Part shown: positions 8,890-19,330 of the stretch, piece by piece
How positions within the stretch are numbered: position 1 is the stretch's first letter
Layout: every line of letters begins with the position of its first letter
Assembly: GCA_023053685.1 (NCBI GenBank)
Contig: JALIGW010000028.1
Location: 5,443,501 to 5,507,500, forward strand
Source: Diadophis punctatus similis
Taxonomy: Eukaryota > Chordata > Lepidosauria > Squamata > Dipsadidae
Reading direction: 5' to 3'
Length of the DNA stretch: 64,000 bases
Made by a program: the position numbers and the translations under genes
Notes under the pieces: generated by a model
The model's database searches: none
Seen by the model: the letters and a program-made list of their open reading frames with translations, nothing else
Told to the model about the DNA's origin: nothing

Positions 8890-10736
8890 TATGACCTGCT
8901 CATACCAGAATCCTCCAGTAATGAGTCTTTCATTGTTTGCAAAACACCATTTCTCCTTTCAGCCACTCCGTTCTCTCCCGGTGTGTAAGGATTTGTGCGC
9001 CTGTGTCTTATTCCCAATTGTCTCAACCATTGTTGAAAATTTGTTGACATAAATTCAGAACCTCTGTCAGTTTGCAACTGACATACCTGTTGTTTGTACC
9101 TTCTCTCTACAAAACTTAACCATTGCTTAAATTGCTGTAGCACCTCTGTTTTACTCTTAAGTAAGTAGCAAAACCCAAACCTGCTGTAGTCATCCACAAT
9201 GACCAGCGCATACTTTGCTCCTCCCAAACTGGCTTGCATAGGCCCAATTAAATCAGCATGCACCAGTTCTAGAGCTTTTGTGGTTTGTCTTGTGCTAAAC
9301 TTGCTTACTGGGAATGCTTTGGATTTCGATGCTTTGCATACTGCACAATCCAAATATGCCTTACATCCCTTCAAATCTAATCCTTCTGCAAATTCTTTCA
9401 TTTGTTGAACAACCTTAAAATTAGCATGACCAAGTCGTCTGTGCAGAAGATGAACACACGAATTGTGTTCTGCTACATTTTTAAATGTCTGGGAACAATG
9501 TGGGACCTTTTGTCCCTGCAATACATAAAGATTATCCTCTTTTATGCCCTGTGCACAAACAATCCCATTTCTTTGGATGATACACTTTCCATTAACAAAT
9601 ATGGTTTCATAACTTTGCTTGTCTAAACTAGACACACTTAACAAATTATGCTCCATTTCAGGTACACATAACACATCAGTAAACCTGGATTTCAAATATG
9701 GAATTTGCACATCGCCTCTTCCAATGATTTTAGCCTTTTGACCATTGGCTAAGGCCACTTCTTCATTGTTTCCTGGAAAAAATCTGGAAAATAAGTCAGA
9801 ATTATTAACAATTGTTTGACTAGCCCCACTGTCAATCAACCATTTGTCTCTATTGTTATTATAACAAACTTTTGCAACTGCAATCTGTCCTTGCAAATAA
9901 TGTCTCTTGTCTTGCACATTTCTTCTCTGTGCACAGCTTTTCTGCAGATGATTTGTCTCTCCACAAATGAAACATGCTTTCTTATCTTGCTTGCAGAATT
10001 GTTGCTGTGTAACTTGATCTCTCCTGCCTCTGCTCTCCTCTTGTCTGCAGACACCTTGGCTGTTGCTAGAGATAGGCAGCCTGTGGAAAATTTTGCTGGA
10101 GACTTGCTGTAAGTTTCCACTGTACTCCTTGTTGAGCCCCCGCCTGTGGAATTTTCCATCAGCATGGCTGAAAAGCCTTTTCTCATATTCATTCAATAAA
10201 CACGATTTCAAAGCCTCCAAATTCAAATCTGCTTCTGGCTTACTTTCAAAAATAGCTGATACAGTCTCCCAGCTCTGATCCAAACTATTTAACACTAATA
10301 AAACCTTTTGGGACTCTGGAAACTTTACTCCACGTTGCTCCAATTCTAGAAAATTAGACTGCATTTTCATTAAATGATCTTCCATAGAATCTCCTGGCTG
10401 CATACTGGCTCTAAAAAGCTTTCTCGAAAGTTGGACCACATTACACGCAGAAACATTGACATGTACTGCTTTCAATTTCTGCCATATTTCTTTTGCAGAC
10501 TTTAATTCAGCTACATTTAAGAATTGATCATCCCCCAGACTTAACAGAAGATAAGCCATAGCTTTGTCATGAGCCTTTTGATCTGCTGCTCCAAGCACAC
10601 CTTGTGGGGGGTCTGCTACGATGTCCCATAATTCTTTTGCTTTCAAAAAACATTCCATTTTTGCAGCCCAAATTAAATAATTTTTCTTCCCCAATTTAGG
10701 TATTGGACTGTCTTTAAATTCCATAGCAGCAGCCAT
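8871..10736 (-). CDS. Copia gag, protease and integrase (frameshifted at its end)
   Basis: 621 codons starting at ATG 10736, about 115 bp inside the 5' LTR boundary. Gag (residues ~1-250) is of the UBN2/Retrotran_gag type. A CCHC zinc knuckle lies at C255-C258-H263-C268, and the aspartic protease motif DSG at 302-304. The integrase zinc motif includes H437, C464 and C467. The integrase catalytic triad is D495, D557 and E593, the last two separated by 35 residues. The frame then leaves integrase after SYW and stops at 8871, while homologous sequence continues in the other frame from about 8880. The break falls in a short G run, so one lost base (or an assembly error) is the simplest explanation. 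No frameshift signal typical of programmed slippage was seen. Confidence 0.9.
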   Translation of the reverse strand: MAAAMEFKDSPIPKLGKKNYLIWAAKMECFLKAKELWDIVADPPQGVLGAADQKAHDKAMAYLLLSLGDDQFLNVAELKSAKEIWQKLKAVHVNVSACNVVQLSRKLFRASMQPGDSMEDHLMKMQSNFLELEQRGVKFPESQKVLLVLNSLDQSWETVSAIFESKPEADLNLEALKSCLLNEYEKRLFSHADGKFHRRGLNKEYSGNLQQVSSKIFHRLPISSNSQGVCRQEESRGRRDQVTQQQFCKQDKKACFICGETNHLQKSCAQRRNVQDKRHYLQGQIAVAKVCYNNNRDKWLIDSGASQTIVNNSDLFSRFFPGNNEEVALANGQKAKIIGRGDVQIPYLKSRFTDVLCVPEMEHNLLSVSSLDKQSYETIFVNGKCIIQRNGIVCAQGIKEDNLYVLQGQKVPHCSQTFKNVAEHNSCVHLLHRRLGHANFKVVQQMKEFAEGLDLKGCKAYLDCAVCKASKSKAFPVSKFSTRQTTKALELVHADLIGPMQASLGGAKYALVIVDDYSRFGFCYLLKSKTEVLQQFKQWLSFVERRYKQQVCQLQTDRGSEFMSTNFQQWLRQLGIRHRRTNPYTPGENGVAERRNGVLQTMKDSLLEDSGMSRSYWVKPY

Positions 10737-10838
10737 CCTGCTTTATTTTTCTTGTCTGCCTGTTCCTTTAACAACACAGACAGCTTCTTATCAGCTTTAA
10801 ATTACAATGCAGTTTTAACTTTACTTCTTGAGCGATTT

Positions 10839-10852
10839 CTGGGCCCATAACC
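10839..10852 (-). other. Primer binding site matching the tRNA-iMet anticodon arm
   Basis: The + strand reads CTGGGCCCATAACC, which I recognise as the anticodon stem-loop of eukaryotic initiator tRNA-Met (CAU anticodon). The - strand directly next to the LTR is therefore complementary to an internal part of that tRNA. Priming by a cleaved half of tRNA-iMet is the known mechanism of Drosophila copia; its use here is inferred from complementarity. Confidence 0.85.
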
Positions 10853-11118
10853 TGTCAGAGTTACGCAATAAATCAGAAGCTTCAAAAGATAACTGCATTT
10901 TGCTGATTCAAATAACTTCTTTATAAGTAGAATAAAACATTAACAATACCACACTTTGTTTCAGATCACATGTTGAGATGTTTTCATACTGGAGTATAAT
11001 GGTGGACTGAGTAAACCACGCCCTTCTTCTTGCTAAGTTTCTGGACATGCTCAATTAACACTTCAGCCTGATTGGCTGACTCAATCACATGGCTCTCCCA
11101 GTCATGAATATTCCAACA
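10853..11118 (-). repeat. 5' LTR of the copia element
   Basis: 266 bp. On the - strand it begins TGTTGGAATATTC and ends CTCTGACA, with the internal primer binding site following. It would contain the element's promoter and polyadenylation signals. The - strand includes a TTATTC/ATAAAG-rich section, but no signal is certain. Confidence 0.93.
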
Positions 11119-11123
11119 TTTTT

Positions 11124-11828
11124 GTCTTTAAACATTTTTATCCAGATGGAAGATGTTAGCAGTACAATGGAACTGAGTTTAGTTTCCATTTTAATTTTCC
11201 ATAGTACACTTAATCTAATTTTGAGTTGGCAAATTGTGGGAAATTATCATGGAAATTAGATTCAGTTGCCTAGTGCTACTAAAGTTGCTTTTGATACTCT
11301 TCAGTAAAGTTAGTACCAATATCCCATACAATGGTGTGCTGTCAAGCAGCTCTAACATGGAGACCTTGCAAAGTGGGAATCAAAATTGTATAAATACTCA
11401 TAAATGTTTGTTCTTTAAACACTGAAAATCAACATAGTCTGCACTTCATAGACTGCATATAAAATGGCTAAATAGCAATACAGTGCAATAAAGTCGTTAT
11501 AAAACAGTTTTGTTTAATAAACTGAAGAATAAGATACAATTGGCTTTCTTGTTTGCATAACACTAAGCTAGATATGAATATGCCATCAGAAACCATGTTG
11601 TTTTTTAATTATTTAGTAGGCATAAAGAAAAAGTGAATATGCAAGGAGATTAGGTTAGAGCTACCTTTTCCAGCTGTGACAATATAAACACTTTTAACAG
11701 ACTCTGACCGATGCTTTATTTGTAAAGGTTATAGATGTACAGTAATAGGGTGAGGTTTAATCAATTTTTCATCAGGAAAGAAGGGATACAAGTTACATTT
11801 AACAGTGGTTAAAGTTTTAAGATCATCA
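11124..11828. other. Intergenic sequence, no gene seen
   Basis: AT-rich sequence upstream of CHRM5. I see no coding potential, conserved motif or repeat here. Confidence 0.5.
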
Positions 11829-11836
11829 CTCTAGAC

Positions 11837-11970
11837 CACAGGTGTCAAACTCGCGGCGTCACATTGCCATCACATGACGTTTCATGATGTTTTTCCCCTT
11901 CGCAGAGCTGAGGTGGGCGTGGCCTGCGCATGATGCATCCGGCCCGTGGGCCGCCAGTTTGACACCCCTG
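11837..11970. mobile_element. Non-autonomous hAT MITE, 134 bp
   Basis: Ends CACAGGTGTCAAACTCG and AGTTTGACACCCCTG are inverted. The element is flanked by the perfect 8 bp repeat CTCTAGAC (11829-11836 and 11971-11978). It belongs to the same family as 25262-25390 and the broken copy at 48195-48296. Confidence 0.88.
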
Positions 11971-12198
11971 CTCTAGACTAACTTTTGTAAAACACAGCAG
12001 TCTGAGAGCAGAGGAGATAACTTGGTCAGGTTCAGTTCAATCCAGGTTTGTTGCATATATCCCCAATGTCTTTTTGTTTGTTTGTCTGAAGCAGATACTT
12101 ACAGTATATGGTTGAACTTAAACATGAATTTTGTATTTTGAAATATTCCCTTATAAATTATCTCTGATTGCTTGTGGCAAGAAATCATTATAAAAATG

Positions 12199-12441
12199 GT
12201 TTTTCAAGCCTTTCTTCTCAAATAAGTCATTATAAAACAATGTTGACTGGATAAAGAATATGACTTTCATTATTAATTCCTGTTTAGCAAGGCTTTTCCT
12301 CACTATTAGTGAATGTACATTCATGTAACAGTGAGGAAATGTCTTGTTAAATGAGAATTAATAATGGAAGCCATAGTCTGTATTAATATCCAGTCAACAT
12401 TGTTTTATAATGACTTACTTGACAAGAAAGGCTTGAAAAAC
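12199..12441. repeat. Long inverted repeat upstream of CHRM5
   Basis: Two ~115 bp arms (about 12199-12315 and 12325-12441) are inverted copies with a centre near 12321. They include an exact inverted match of 28 bp (12225-12252 against about 12390-12418) and the ends GGTTTTTCAAGCC and GGCTTGAAAAACT. It could be a foldback MITE, or a hairpin if it is transcribed. It lies 670 bp upstream of the CHRM5 ATG. Confidence 0.8.
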
Positions 12442-13057
12442 TATTTTTATTCTATTCTATATTAATTAGAATAGAATTCTAATTTCTGTTACATACAATA
12501 TTCTGTAAAAGGTACCTACATATTCCAAGTCAATGTGACTTGATTGAATAAAAGCTACCACTGAGCATTAATTCCATGACTGAATACATGCAAAGATACT
12601 TACATTGAGGTTCTGCAAACCATTCAGAGAAACACTTTCTGAGGCGGCCAAAAGGCTCCTCTGAACTCATTGCTCAAGACACTGAGGATATGCATCCTGT
12701 TGGAGACTTAGCTCAGCCACTTCAAAGGCCTTCCCACATCATATCAGCATGAAAATGAAACCCCCAATAATACTCCCACCTGGATTGCTGCTGAAGAGTA
12801 GGTGGAAAGCAGTGCCATTCAAAGGTATCTTAAGCAAGATGTGATAAGTTGAACAGCAGATTGGGAAGGGTAGTTGAGTTGCATTGCTTCGAAGGATTCA
12901 TGTATCCTTCCTTTAAAATATCTTTGAAATTTGATGAAATCCACAATTGAAATCGAACAACAGATTGTTTACTAATGCTAAATTCATTTGGCAGGTACCC
13001 TTCATTTTATGATTTTTTTTCTCTGTTTGTCATTTAAAGGATATCTTCAAATTACAG

Positions 13058-13090
13058 ATGAAGTACCTAGAGCAAATTAAAAGACGCTGA
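13058..13090 (+). promoter_or_regulatory. Upstream ORF in the putative CHRM5 5' UTR
   Basis: ATG at 13058 opens a 10-codon frame ending in TGA at 13088-13090. A second ATG at 13090-13092 overlaps that stop (TGATG) and opens another frame that runs past the CHRM5 ATG out of frame. Whether both are in the mRNA depends on the acceptor: AG at 13037-13038 after a pyrimidine-rich stretch would include them, while AG at 13056-13057 would leave the first ATG at the very exon start. Confidence 0.4.
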
Positions 13091-13111
13091 TGTTAATCCA
13101 CCCAAAAAAGA

Positions 13112-14701
13112 ATGGAAGTCAAGTTACACAGCAACTTGACCATCACCAATGGTTCAATTTCCAGCCAAAAACCACTTGAAGGTCATAGTCTTTGGGAAGT
13201 AATCACCATCGCTACTGTAACGGCCATCTTAAGTTTGATAACCATTGTGGGAAATGTTCTGGTAATGATATCATTCAAAGTCAACAGCCAGCTCAAAACA
13301 GTGAACAATTATTATTTACTCAGTCTTGCCTGTGCAGACCTTATAATTGGAGTATTTTCTATGAATCTTTATACATCATACATATTAATAGGGCACTGGT
13401 CTCTTGGAATTTTGGCATGCGATTTATGGTTAGCACTCGATTATGTAGCTAGTAATGCTTCAGTAATGAATTTGTTAGTTATCAGTTTTGACCGATATTT
13501 TTCTATTACACGTCCTTTAACCTATAGGGCTAAACGCACACCCAAAAGAGCTGGGATTATGATTGGCTTGGCTTGGCTGATTTCTTTCATTCTGTGGGCA
13601 CCTGTAATCTTATGCTGGCAGTACCTTGTAGGGGAGCGAACTGTCCCACCTGGAGAATGTCAAATACAATTTTTGTATGAGCCTATTGTTACCTTTGGTA
13701 CCGCAATTGCTGCTTTCTATATCCCGGTTTCGGTGATGACTATTTTATATTGCCGCATTTACAAAGAGACTGAAAAACGAACCAAGGATTTAGCTGAGCT
13801 TCAAGGCTCCAGTTCTGTGACTGAGTTTGAAACAATAAAGCCTCAGAAAACACTGCTGAAATCTTGCTTTAGCTGCAGGCAACAAAATTTGACCAAAAGA
13901 GACCAATCTCAGGCTTCATGGTCTTCATCCAGTCGAAGTACTTCTGCCACAGCAAAAGCATCTCAGATTCAAAACACCTGCCAAGATTGGTCGAGGGCAG
14001 AGCAGCTGACCACTTGCAGCAGCTATGCCTCATCTGAAGAAGAGGAAAAATGCCCGCCTGATCCAGTCTTTCAAGTAGCCTATAAAACCCCTGTAAAAGG
14101 GAAGGTTGATGAGCAAAAAGAAGAGAAAAAGGAAGCTTTTATCAATGACCAACATAAGGAGAATGACTATGACACCCAGAAATATTTTCTAACCCCAACC
14201 AAAAGTCAGGTGCAAAAAAGTAATAAATGTGTAGCTTATAAGTTCCGGTTGGTGGTTAAAGCTGGTGGTGCAACAGAAACTAACAATGGTTGCCGAAAAG
14301 TCAAAATTACTCCTTGTTCTGCCAGTTTATCCAAAGACGCTTCCATCAAAAATATGGATCCTAATCTAAGTAATCAACTTACTAAAAGGAAAAGAATGGT
14401 TCTTATAAAAGAACGTAAAGCAGCCCAGACTCTAAGTGCCATTCTTCTAGCTTTTATAATTACCTGGACCCCCTACAACATAATGGTATTGGTTTCCACA
14501 TTCTGCTCAGATTGCATTCCTTCAACATTGTGGCATCTTGGCTATTGGCTGTGCTACGTAAACAGTACTGTGAACCCAATTTGTTATGCCTTGTGTAACA
14601 AAACATTCAGAAAAACCTTTAAGTTGTTGCTCTTCTGTCAATGGAAGAAGAAGAAAATTGAAGAAAAATTATATTGGCAGGGTAATACAAAGCTGCCTTA
14701 A
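13112..14701 (+). CDS. CHRM5: Muscarinic acetylcholine receptor M5
   Basis: A Gq/11-coupled class A GPCR for acetylcholine, encoded by one uninterrupted 529-codon exon; the human protein has 532 residues. N-glycosylation sites are at N8 and N13. The approximate membrane segments are 30-53, 66-87, 103-124, 147-167, 190-213, 441-461 and 473-495. Key residues are present: D76 (2.50), D110 that binds the acetylcholine amine (3.32), D127-R128-Y129, the disulfide cysteines C103 and C183, W452-x-P454-Y455-N456 in TM6, and N488-P489-I490-C491-Y492 in TM7. The third intracellular loop (214-440) is long, as expected, and is the diverged part; its ends [10 protein letters not shown] and [11 protein letters not shown] are conserved. 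The C-terminus [13 protein letters not shown] is characteristic of M5 and separates it from M1 and M3. The reading frame is intact. The start at 13112 matches the vertebrate N-terminus length. Confidence 0.98.
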   Translation: MEVKLHSNLTITNGSISSQKPLEGHSLWEVITIATVTAILSLITIVGNVLVMISFKVNSQLKTVNNYYLLSLACADLIIGVFSMNLYTSYILIGHWSLGILACDLWLALDYVASNASVMNLLVISFDRYFSITRPLTYRAKRTPKRAGIMIGLAWLISFILWAPVILCWQYLVGERTVPPGECQIQFLYEPIVTFGTAIAAFYIPVSVMTILYCRIYKETEKRTKDLAELQGSSSVTEFETIKPQKTLLKSCFSCRQQNLTKRDQSQASWSSSSRSTSATAKASQIQNTCQDWSRAEQLTTCSSYASSEEEEKCPPDPVFQVAYKTPVKGKVDEQKEEKKEAFINDQHKENDYDTQKYFLTPTKSQVQKSNKCVAYKFRLVVKAGGATETNNGCRKVKITPCSASLSKDASIKNMDPNLSNQLTKRKRMVLIKERKAAQTLSAILLAFIITWTPYNIMVLVSTFCSDCIPSTLWHLGYWLCYVNSTVNPICYALCNKTFRKTFKLLLFCQWKKKKIEEKLYWQGNTKLP

Positions 14702-17330
14702 GTTAAAATGAAGTAGCTGAAACATAATGATCTTGGCCAGAGAGTGTATATTAGCTACAGGTCTTTATTTGTAAAGTTGTTGTTTTGTGTGTTTGGAAGC
14801 AAAAGAAACAACATTTCTGTGATTTATGATTATGAAGAAAGCAATCACAATGTTGAACATTTCTGTAATTGGAACTATTCAAAGGAACATTTTGAGTGTT
14901 GTTAACAGGAGTTTTGGTCCCACACTTCTGCTCGATAATGGCAGAACATAGGACCTTAATAACTGGTGATTGAACAAATCCATAAATGCATTTGGTTCAC
15001 ATTCTTGCAAAGTTAATATTATGCCTTCTTAAATATTTTTCCAGGACTTTTTCAAGTTAAAGTATAGATCTGCAACATACTGAAGTTAGCACTGTTCCCC
15101 TTGCAAAATTATCTACTAATTGAACGGATGCAAAGGAAATGAATATATCTGTAGCCCATGATAAATGATTGAAATTGATTTTTGGAGGGCAAAAAAGTTC
15201 TTGATGTCAGCTTGAGTTATGAACAATGACTGAATTTGAATTCATCCTTTTTTTAAATTGGGGCTAGATGTGACTTGTAATGAAAAAGGTCTTTTTATAA
15301 GGTGCATACTGAAACAGAATGTGATTATTTAAAGATTTAAAGTTGCTGTAGTGAGATCTAAATATAAAACTCATATCAAACACTAAGATTTCGTACTTTA
15401 TATCCATAGTTTTAAAAACATTTGCATGGAATAGCTTTGCGTCATATTCCTCTTTGAATGTTATAAATTGTGTAATCTGACATAAATAATATTATAGCAT
15501 TTTAAAGAGAGAGAGGAATATGAAAATATCTACCTCTCTTTGTTTAGATATTTAGTGGCAGTATTCACCTTTTTAATCCCCACAGCAAAAGTAATTAAAT
15601 CCATTGGGCAACAACTACAACTTGTCAAACATTCTATCTCTTCAGCCTGAATAGGAATTATAATTTACATAAGAATGTATATTTAATACATAATTATTTC
15701 AGCAAAAATGTGAATCTTATAAAACAAAGGCAGGTAACTAGAATAGTTTCTGAATAGCAGAGTCTGAATTAAAACCAGCTACCAAAATTAACCGATCTTG
15801 TCAAAAACAAATAATTACAATTAGCAAGTGAAAATATAAGTCCCATGTCTTTTGGATCCAGATTTTCATAGCTATCTACCTGGATCCAGAAATAATTCTA
15901 TGAAAATAAAATAATTTAATTATCTCCTGAATCTTACAAATACATACATGGTTTCTCATTTGAAAAGGTTCCTCTGTGCAATTCAGTGGAATAGTCAAGC
16001 TCTTCATATAAAGTGATATACAGTAGGTGGGGAAATGCAATCTACTAATTAACGAGAATATGAAGGATTTAGAAACTCCATGTATGTATGTATGTATGTA
16101 TGTAAATGCACAGGAATTCTGACTTGGAAAGTAATGCTAAAGTCAATTCAACACTATAGGAAAATTGAGCTGTAGGATTAGAAGAATCTGAAGTTCATGG
16201 ACATGTGGATTTTGTAATTCTAAGTTGACTGTCAAGCTTTGCACATTCATTATTTGCTGAACTGCAATTTTAATGCAGACTCAGTTCATATCCACAACTA
16301 TAGCTTGGTATGGTTAGTTGTGTAGTAATAGTATGGTTGTAAAGTGTAATTTTACATTGTTCTGAGATAACACAGCAAAGTTTATGAGAGTTGCAAAACA
16401 ATAAGGATTCCAATGAGGTCAAAAGCTCTTTCTTATAGAGCTTGTTCAGTGATTTTTAACAAGCTTCTCCATAAGTACTGATTGAAACAATAGTTTGGAT
16501 AACTTGACTACATGTGAGTTATTTACAAAAGAGTCCCCCAATTATTTTTATAGTGGGACTAATCATAATTTAAACAAAATGTATAATAATGTGAACATGT
16601 GACTGATTCTAAGTGTTTCTGTATTGTGCCAATTGTTTTTGGAGCTATGCTGTTTGTTAAAGGAAAATGTGGATTCCCATAAACACCTTTTGATTATTAT
16701 CTTCAGTCAACATTGAAGCATATCCATTGTGCTTTGGGGTTTTCCGGCTTTAAAAAAATACATGTACGTATGATATGTGTGTGTCTGATTCAAATGACAA
16801 CGCATTTCTATGACTCAAGCTATGTAATATTGGCAAAATGTGTAAAGATTGTAAAAGTTATTTGCTTGTTGCAATTTTATTGCTAAAAAAAACCTTGCCT
16901 TCTACTATTGAGGTTAAATGGAAAATTACTGTCACCTTTATAAGAATGTTTTATATATGTTTATGGTATGTGTTGAATAGATATATAAGACTACACAGTG
17001 ATGGATGCCAAAGTATCAGTTTTCTGTTAAATATACGCTCAACCTTTGCTGCTAAAAACTGAAACGTTACATTGCCAAACTCTGGGATACATGGTAAATA
17101 TCTGGTACCATATTAAAATGGTGTGTGCTTATTCCTTTCCCATACAGTATATTTGCACATTTTTGAAGGTTCAAATTGAAAGAGATATAACAACAGTGTC
17201 AAAATTGTAACTTTTCATTTTGAAGAAACAGAAAGACAGAAATATATAACATTTCATAGCAGGAAAACTTGAATAGAAAAGGAAATTTAACATAGGTGCT
17301 GGTGTCTGAAAAAGAAGGTGCTTAGAGCTC
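14702..17330 (+). other. Probable CHRM5 3' UTR and flank
   Basis: AT-rich sequence without coding potential directly after the CHRM5 stop. An AATAAA hexamer at 15905-15910 is one candidate polyadenylation signal. A (TATG)n run lies at about 16079-16102. I see no recognisable repeat before about 17330. The true transcript end is not determined. Confidence 0.45.
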
Positions 17331-18720
17331 AGTCACAAACAATTACAATATTAAAAAGACAACTTGAAGAGCCGGGACAAAGTTACACAAGATTTTTCAT
17401 GGCAATATAAAGTCAAAACAAATATACAGGATGAGGAAAGCCAAGTCACCCCAGGAGCAATATAGACAAATAGGCTGGAATTGTAGAGATGATGTCAGGA
17501 ACTAAAAAACAGAATAAGCTGAATTTGATGAAGGGAGTTAAGAAAAGCAGAAATTAAAATATTATGTGGATGATGTAGAGCTAACTACTGCAGAGTTCAA
17601 CTGCAGAGTTCAAAAAGACAGTTGATGAAAACAGTTAGAGGTTTTGATGAATTCTCAAGATAGATAAACTGACATATTTTTAAAAAATTACCCTAGAAGG
17701 AAAAAGCTTGGTGCAGAAAGGGTTGGGATGCCAGACAAAGTCCAGTAAAATATTTGGGATTGTTCCCGATTGGTGGTAACAAAGATATATTTCAAAATTA
17801 CCTCAAGTTATGGAGAAAAAAATTAAAAATATTTTCAAAGATAGGGAAAAAAATCAATTTTTACCATTTAGGATTAATTGTGATTGTTAATATCAATATA
17901 CTACCTAGATTTTCTTATTATTAATTTGAAATGATGCCAATTTCAATTCCAGAAAAAAAATATTGCATGATGAGCAAAGAACAGTTATTAGATTTTTTTG
18001 GGAGTGGAAAAATGTAGAATAAATTTTATGAGATTCAAAAAATAGCAGTGAACTAGGTCTTCTGAATTTTGTATTATATTCCAGTGCAAGTTGTTCGTCA
18101 TTTATAGCAATAAATTAAATTCCTAAATATCAAAATATCAGTATGAGAAGGAGCTAATGGACCTCCCAGATATTTCTAGTATAAGGATAAAAAATATATA
18201 AAAACTTGAAAGGACATATTATTAGACAAAGCTTGATACAAGCATGGAATTCTATAAAAATAATAAGTTCAACAACTTCACCTCTAGCTTCACCTTAAAA
18301 TGCTTTGTATTCTGGGGAAAATTATTGTAAGATAAATGTAATTATATATGCAGATATGGTGCACTCAGACTGCAGAAACAGTTTAAAGACAAAGTGAGAA
18401 TTATTAGGTGAAAGCTAAAACTTATTATGGTTGGTGTATTTTTAAATTTCTGGAAGAACAAAAGGTGATCTTAAGAAAGAAGGAAAATGTGTAAGAGAAA
18501 ATGTATCACGGAGACAGAACAAGTCAAAATGGCATGGGAAAGTGGATACTGACAAAGAAAGGTAGAACAGCTACTACCTTGGTTCAAACTTCTCGGAAAG
18601 AGAATATGTGATTTACAATGCCAATGGAAATAGCTCATTGAAGGCTCAGGATTGAAGTTTAAGATTAATACACAAACTGTCAAGAGAGATTTTAATGACC
18701 CTTGAATGAGTTCAAATCCT
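17330..18720 (+). mobile_element. Decayed LINE-1 ORF2 fragment
   Basis: Broken translations on the + strand resemble the L1 reverse transcriptase C-terminal half. They include a YVDDV motif near 17550-17580 (the RT active site), KYLG near 17750, and NINILPRF near 17890-17915, which occur in that order in L1 ORF2. Many stops and frameshifts are present. The 3' portion (18100-18720) is too decayed to assign firmly. Confidence 0.65.
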
Positions 18721-18784
18721 TAAAACAAGATGAATTACATCTTAGAATATGTTACATCTTATGAAGATAAGAATTACATCTTGT

Positions 18785-19325
18785 GAAGAATGATTGCAGG
18801 GTTTGGGTGTGGCTAATCTAGAGAAAAGAAGGATTAGGGGGGACATGATAGCAGTATTCCAGTATTTGAGAGGTTGCCACAAAAGGACTTATTTTTCAAA
18901 GCACCAGAGGGCAGGACAAGAAACAATAGATGGAAACTAATCAAGGAGAAAAGCAACCAGGAATTAAGGAGAAACTTCCTAACAGTGAGAACAATTAACT
19001 AGTGGAACAGCTTGCCATCAGAAATTGTGGGTGCTTCACCTCTGGAGGTTTTTAAGAAGAGATTGGACAGTCAGTGTCTGAAATAGTATAGGGCAGGGGT
19101 GGCCAAACTATGGTTCTTTGAGGACCTGTGGACTTCAACTCCCAGAATTCCTGAGCTAGCCATGCATGCATGGCTGGCTCAGGAATTCTGGGAGTTGAAG
19201 TCCACAGGTCCTCAAAGAACCATAGTTTGGCCACCCCTGGTATAGGGTCTCCTGCTTGAGCAGGGGATAGGACTAGAAGACCTCAAAGGTCCCTTCCAGC
19301 TCTATTCTGATTGAATGCTGAATAA
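18785..19325 (+). mobile_element. CR1 LINE 3' fragment with a nested palindromic MITE
   Basis: Typical CR1 3' sequence: GGGGGGACATGATAGCAGT, CAAAGCACCAGAGGGC, TGGAAACTAATCAAGGAG, GGAGGTTTTTAAG and a 'GACTAGAAGACCTC' tail ending at CTATTCTG. The element at 19094-19239 interrupts it. Confidence 0.85.
19094..19239. mobile_element. Near-perfect palindromic hAT MITE, 146 bp
   Basis: Ends CAGGGGTGGCCAAAC and GTTTGGCCACCCCTG are perfect inverses. The whole element reads almost the same on both strands, with its centre at CATGCATGCATG (about 19166). The target duplication GTATAGGG is at 19086-19093 and 19240-19247. Relatives are at 30879-30977 and 59958-60071. Confidence 0.92.
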
Positions 19326-19330
19326 ACTTG

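Larger units (their letters stand above)
6496..11118 (-). mobile_element. Full-length Ty1/copia LTR retrotransposon
   Basis: A 4.6 kb element on the - strand. Two 266 bp LTRs (6496-6761 and 10853-11118) differ at one base that I can see, and each has TG...CA ends. The insertion is flanked by a 5 bp repeat TTTTT (6491-6495 and 11119-11123). A tRNA-iMet-complementary primer site (10839-10852) adjoins the 5' LTR, and a purine tract (6762-6771) adjoins the 3' LTR. Integrase precedes reverse transcriptase, which is the copia order and not the gypsy order. Coding capacity is complete except for one frameshift in the integrase near 8880. The LTR identity indicates a recent insertion. Confidence 0.93.

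Noticed and set aside
8865..8895. Programmed ribosomal frameshift in the copia element
   Set aside because: The phase change lies within the integrase domain and not at a gag-pol boundary, and no slippery heptamer with a following structure is evident. A base loss or assembly error is simpler.
6496..11118. Endogenous retrovirus
   Set aside because: Integrase lies before reverse transcriptase, there is no env, and the primer site is the internal tRNA-iMet type: it is Ty1/copia.
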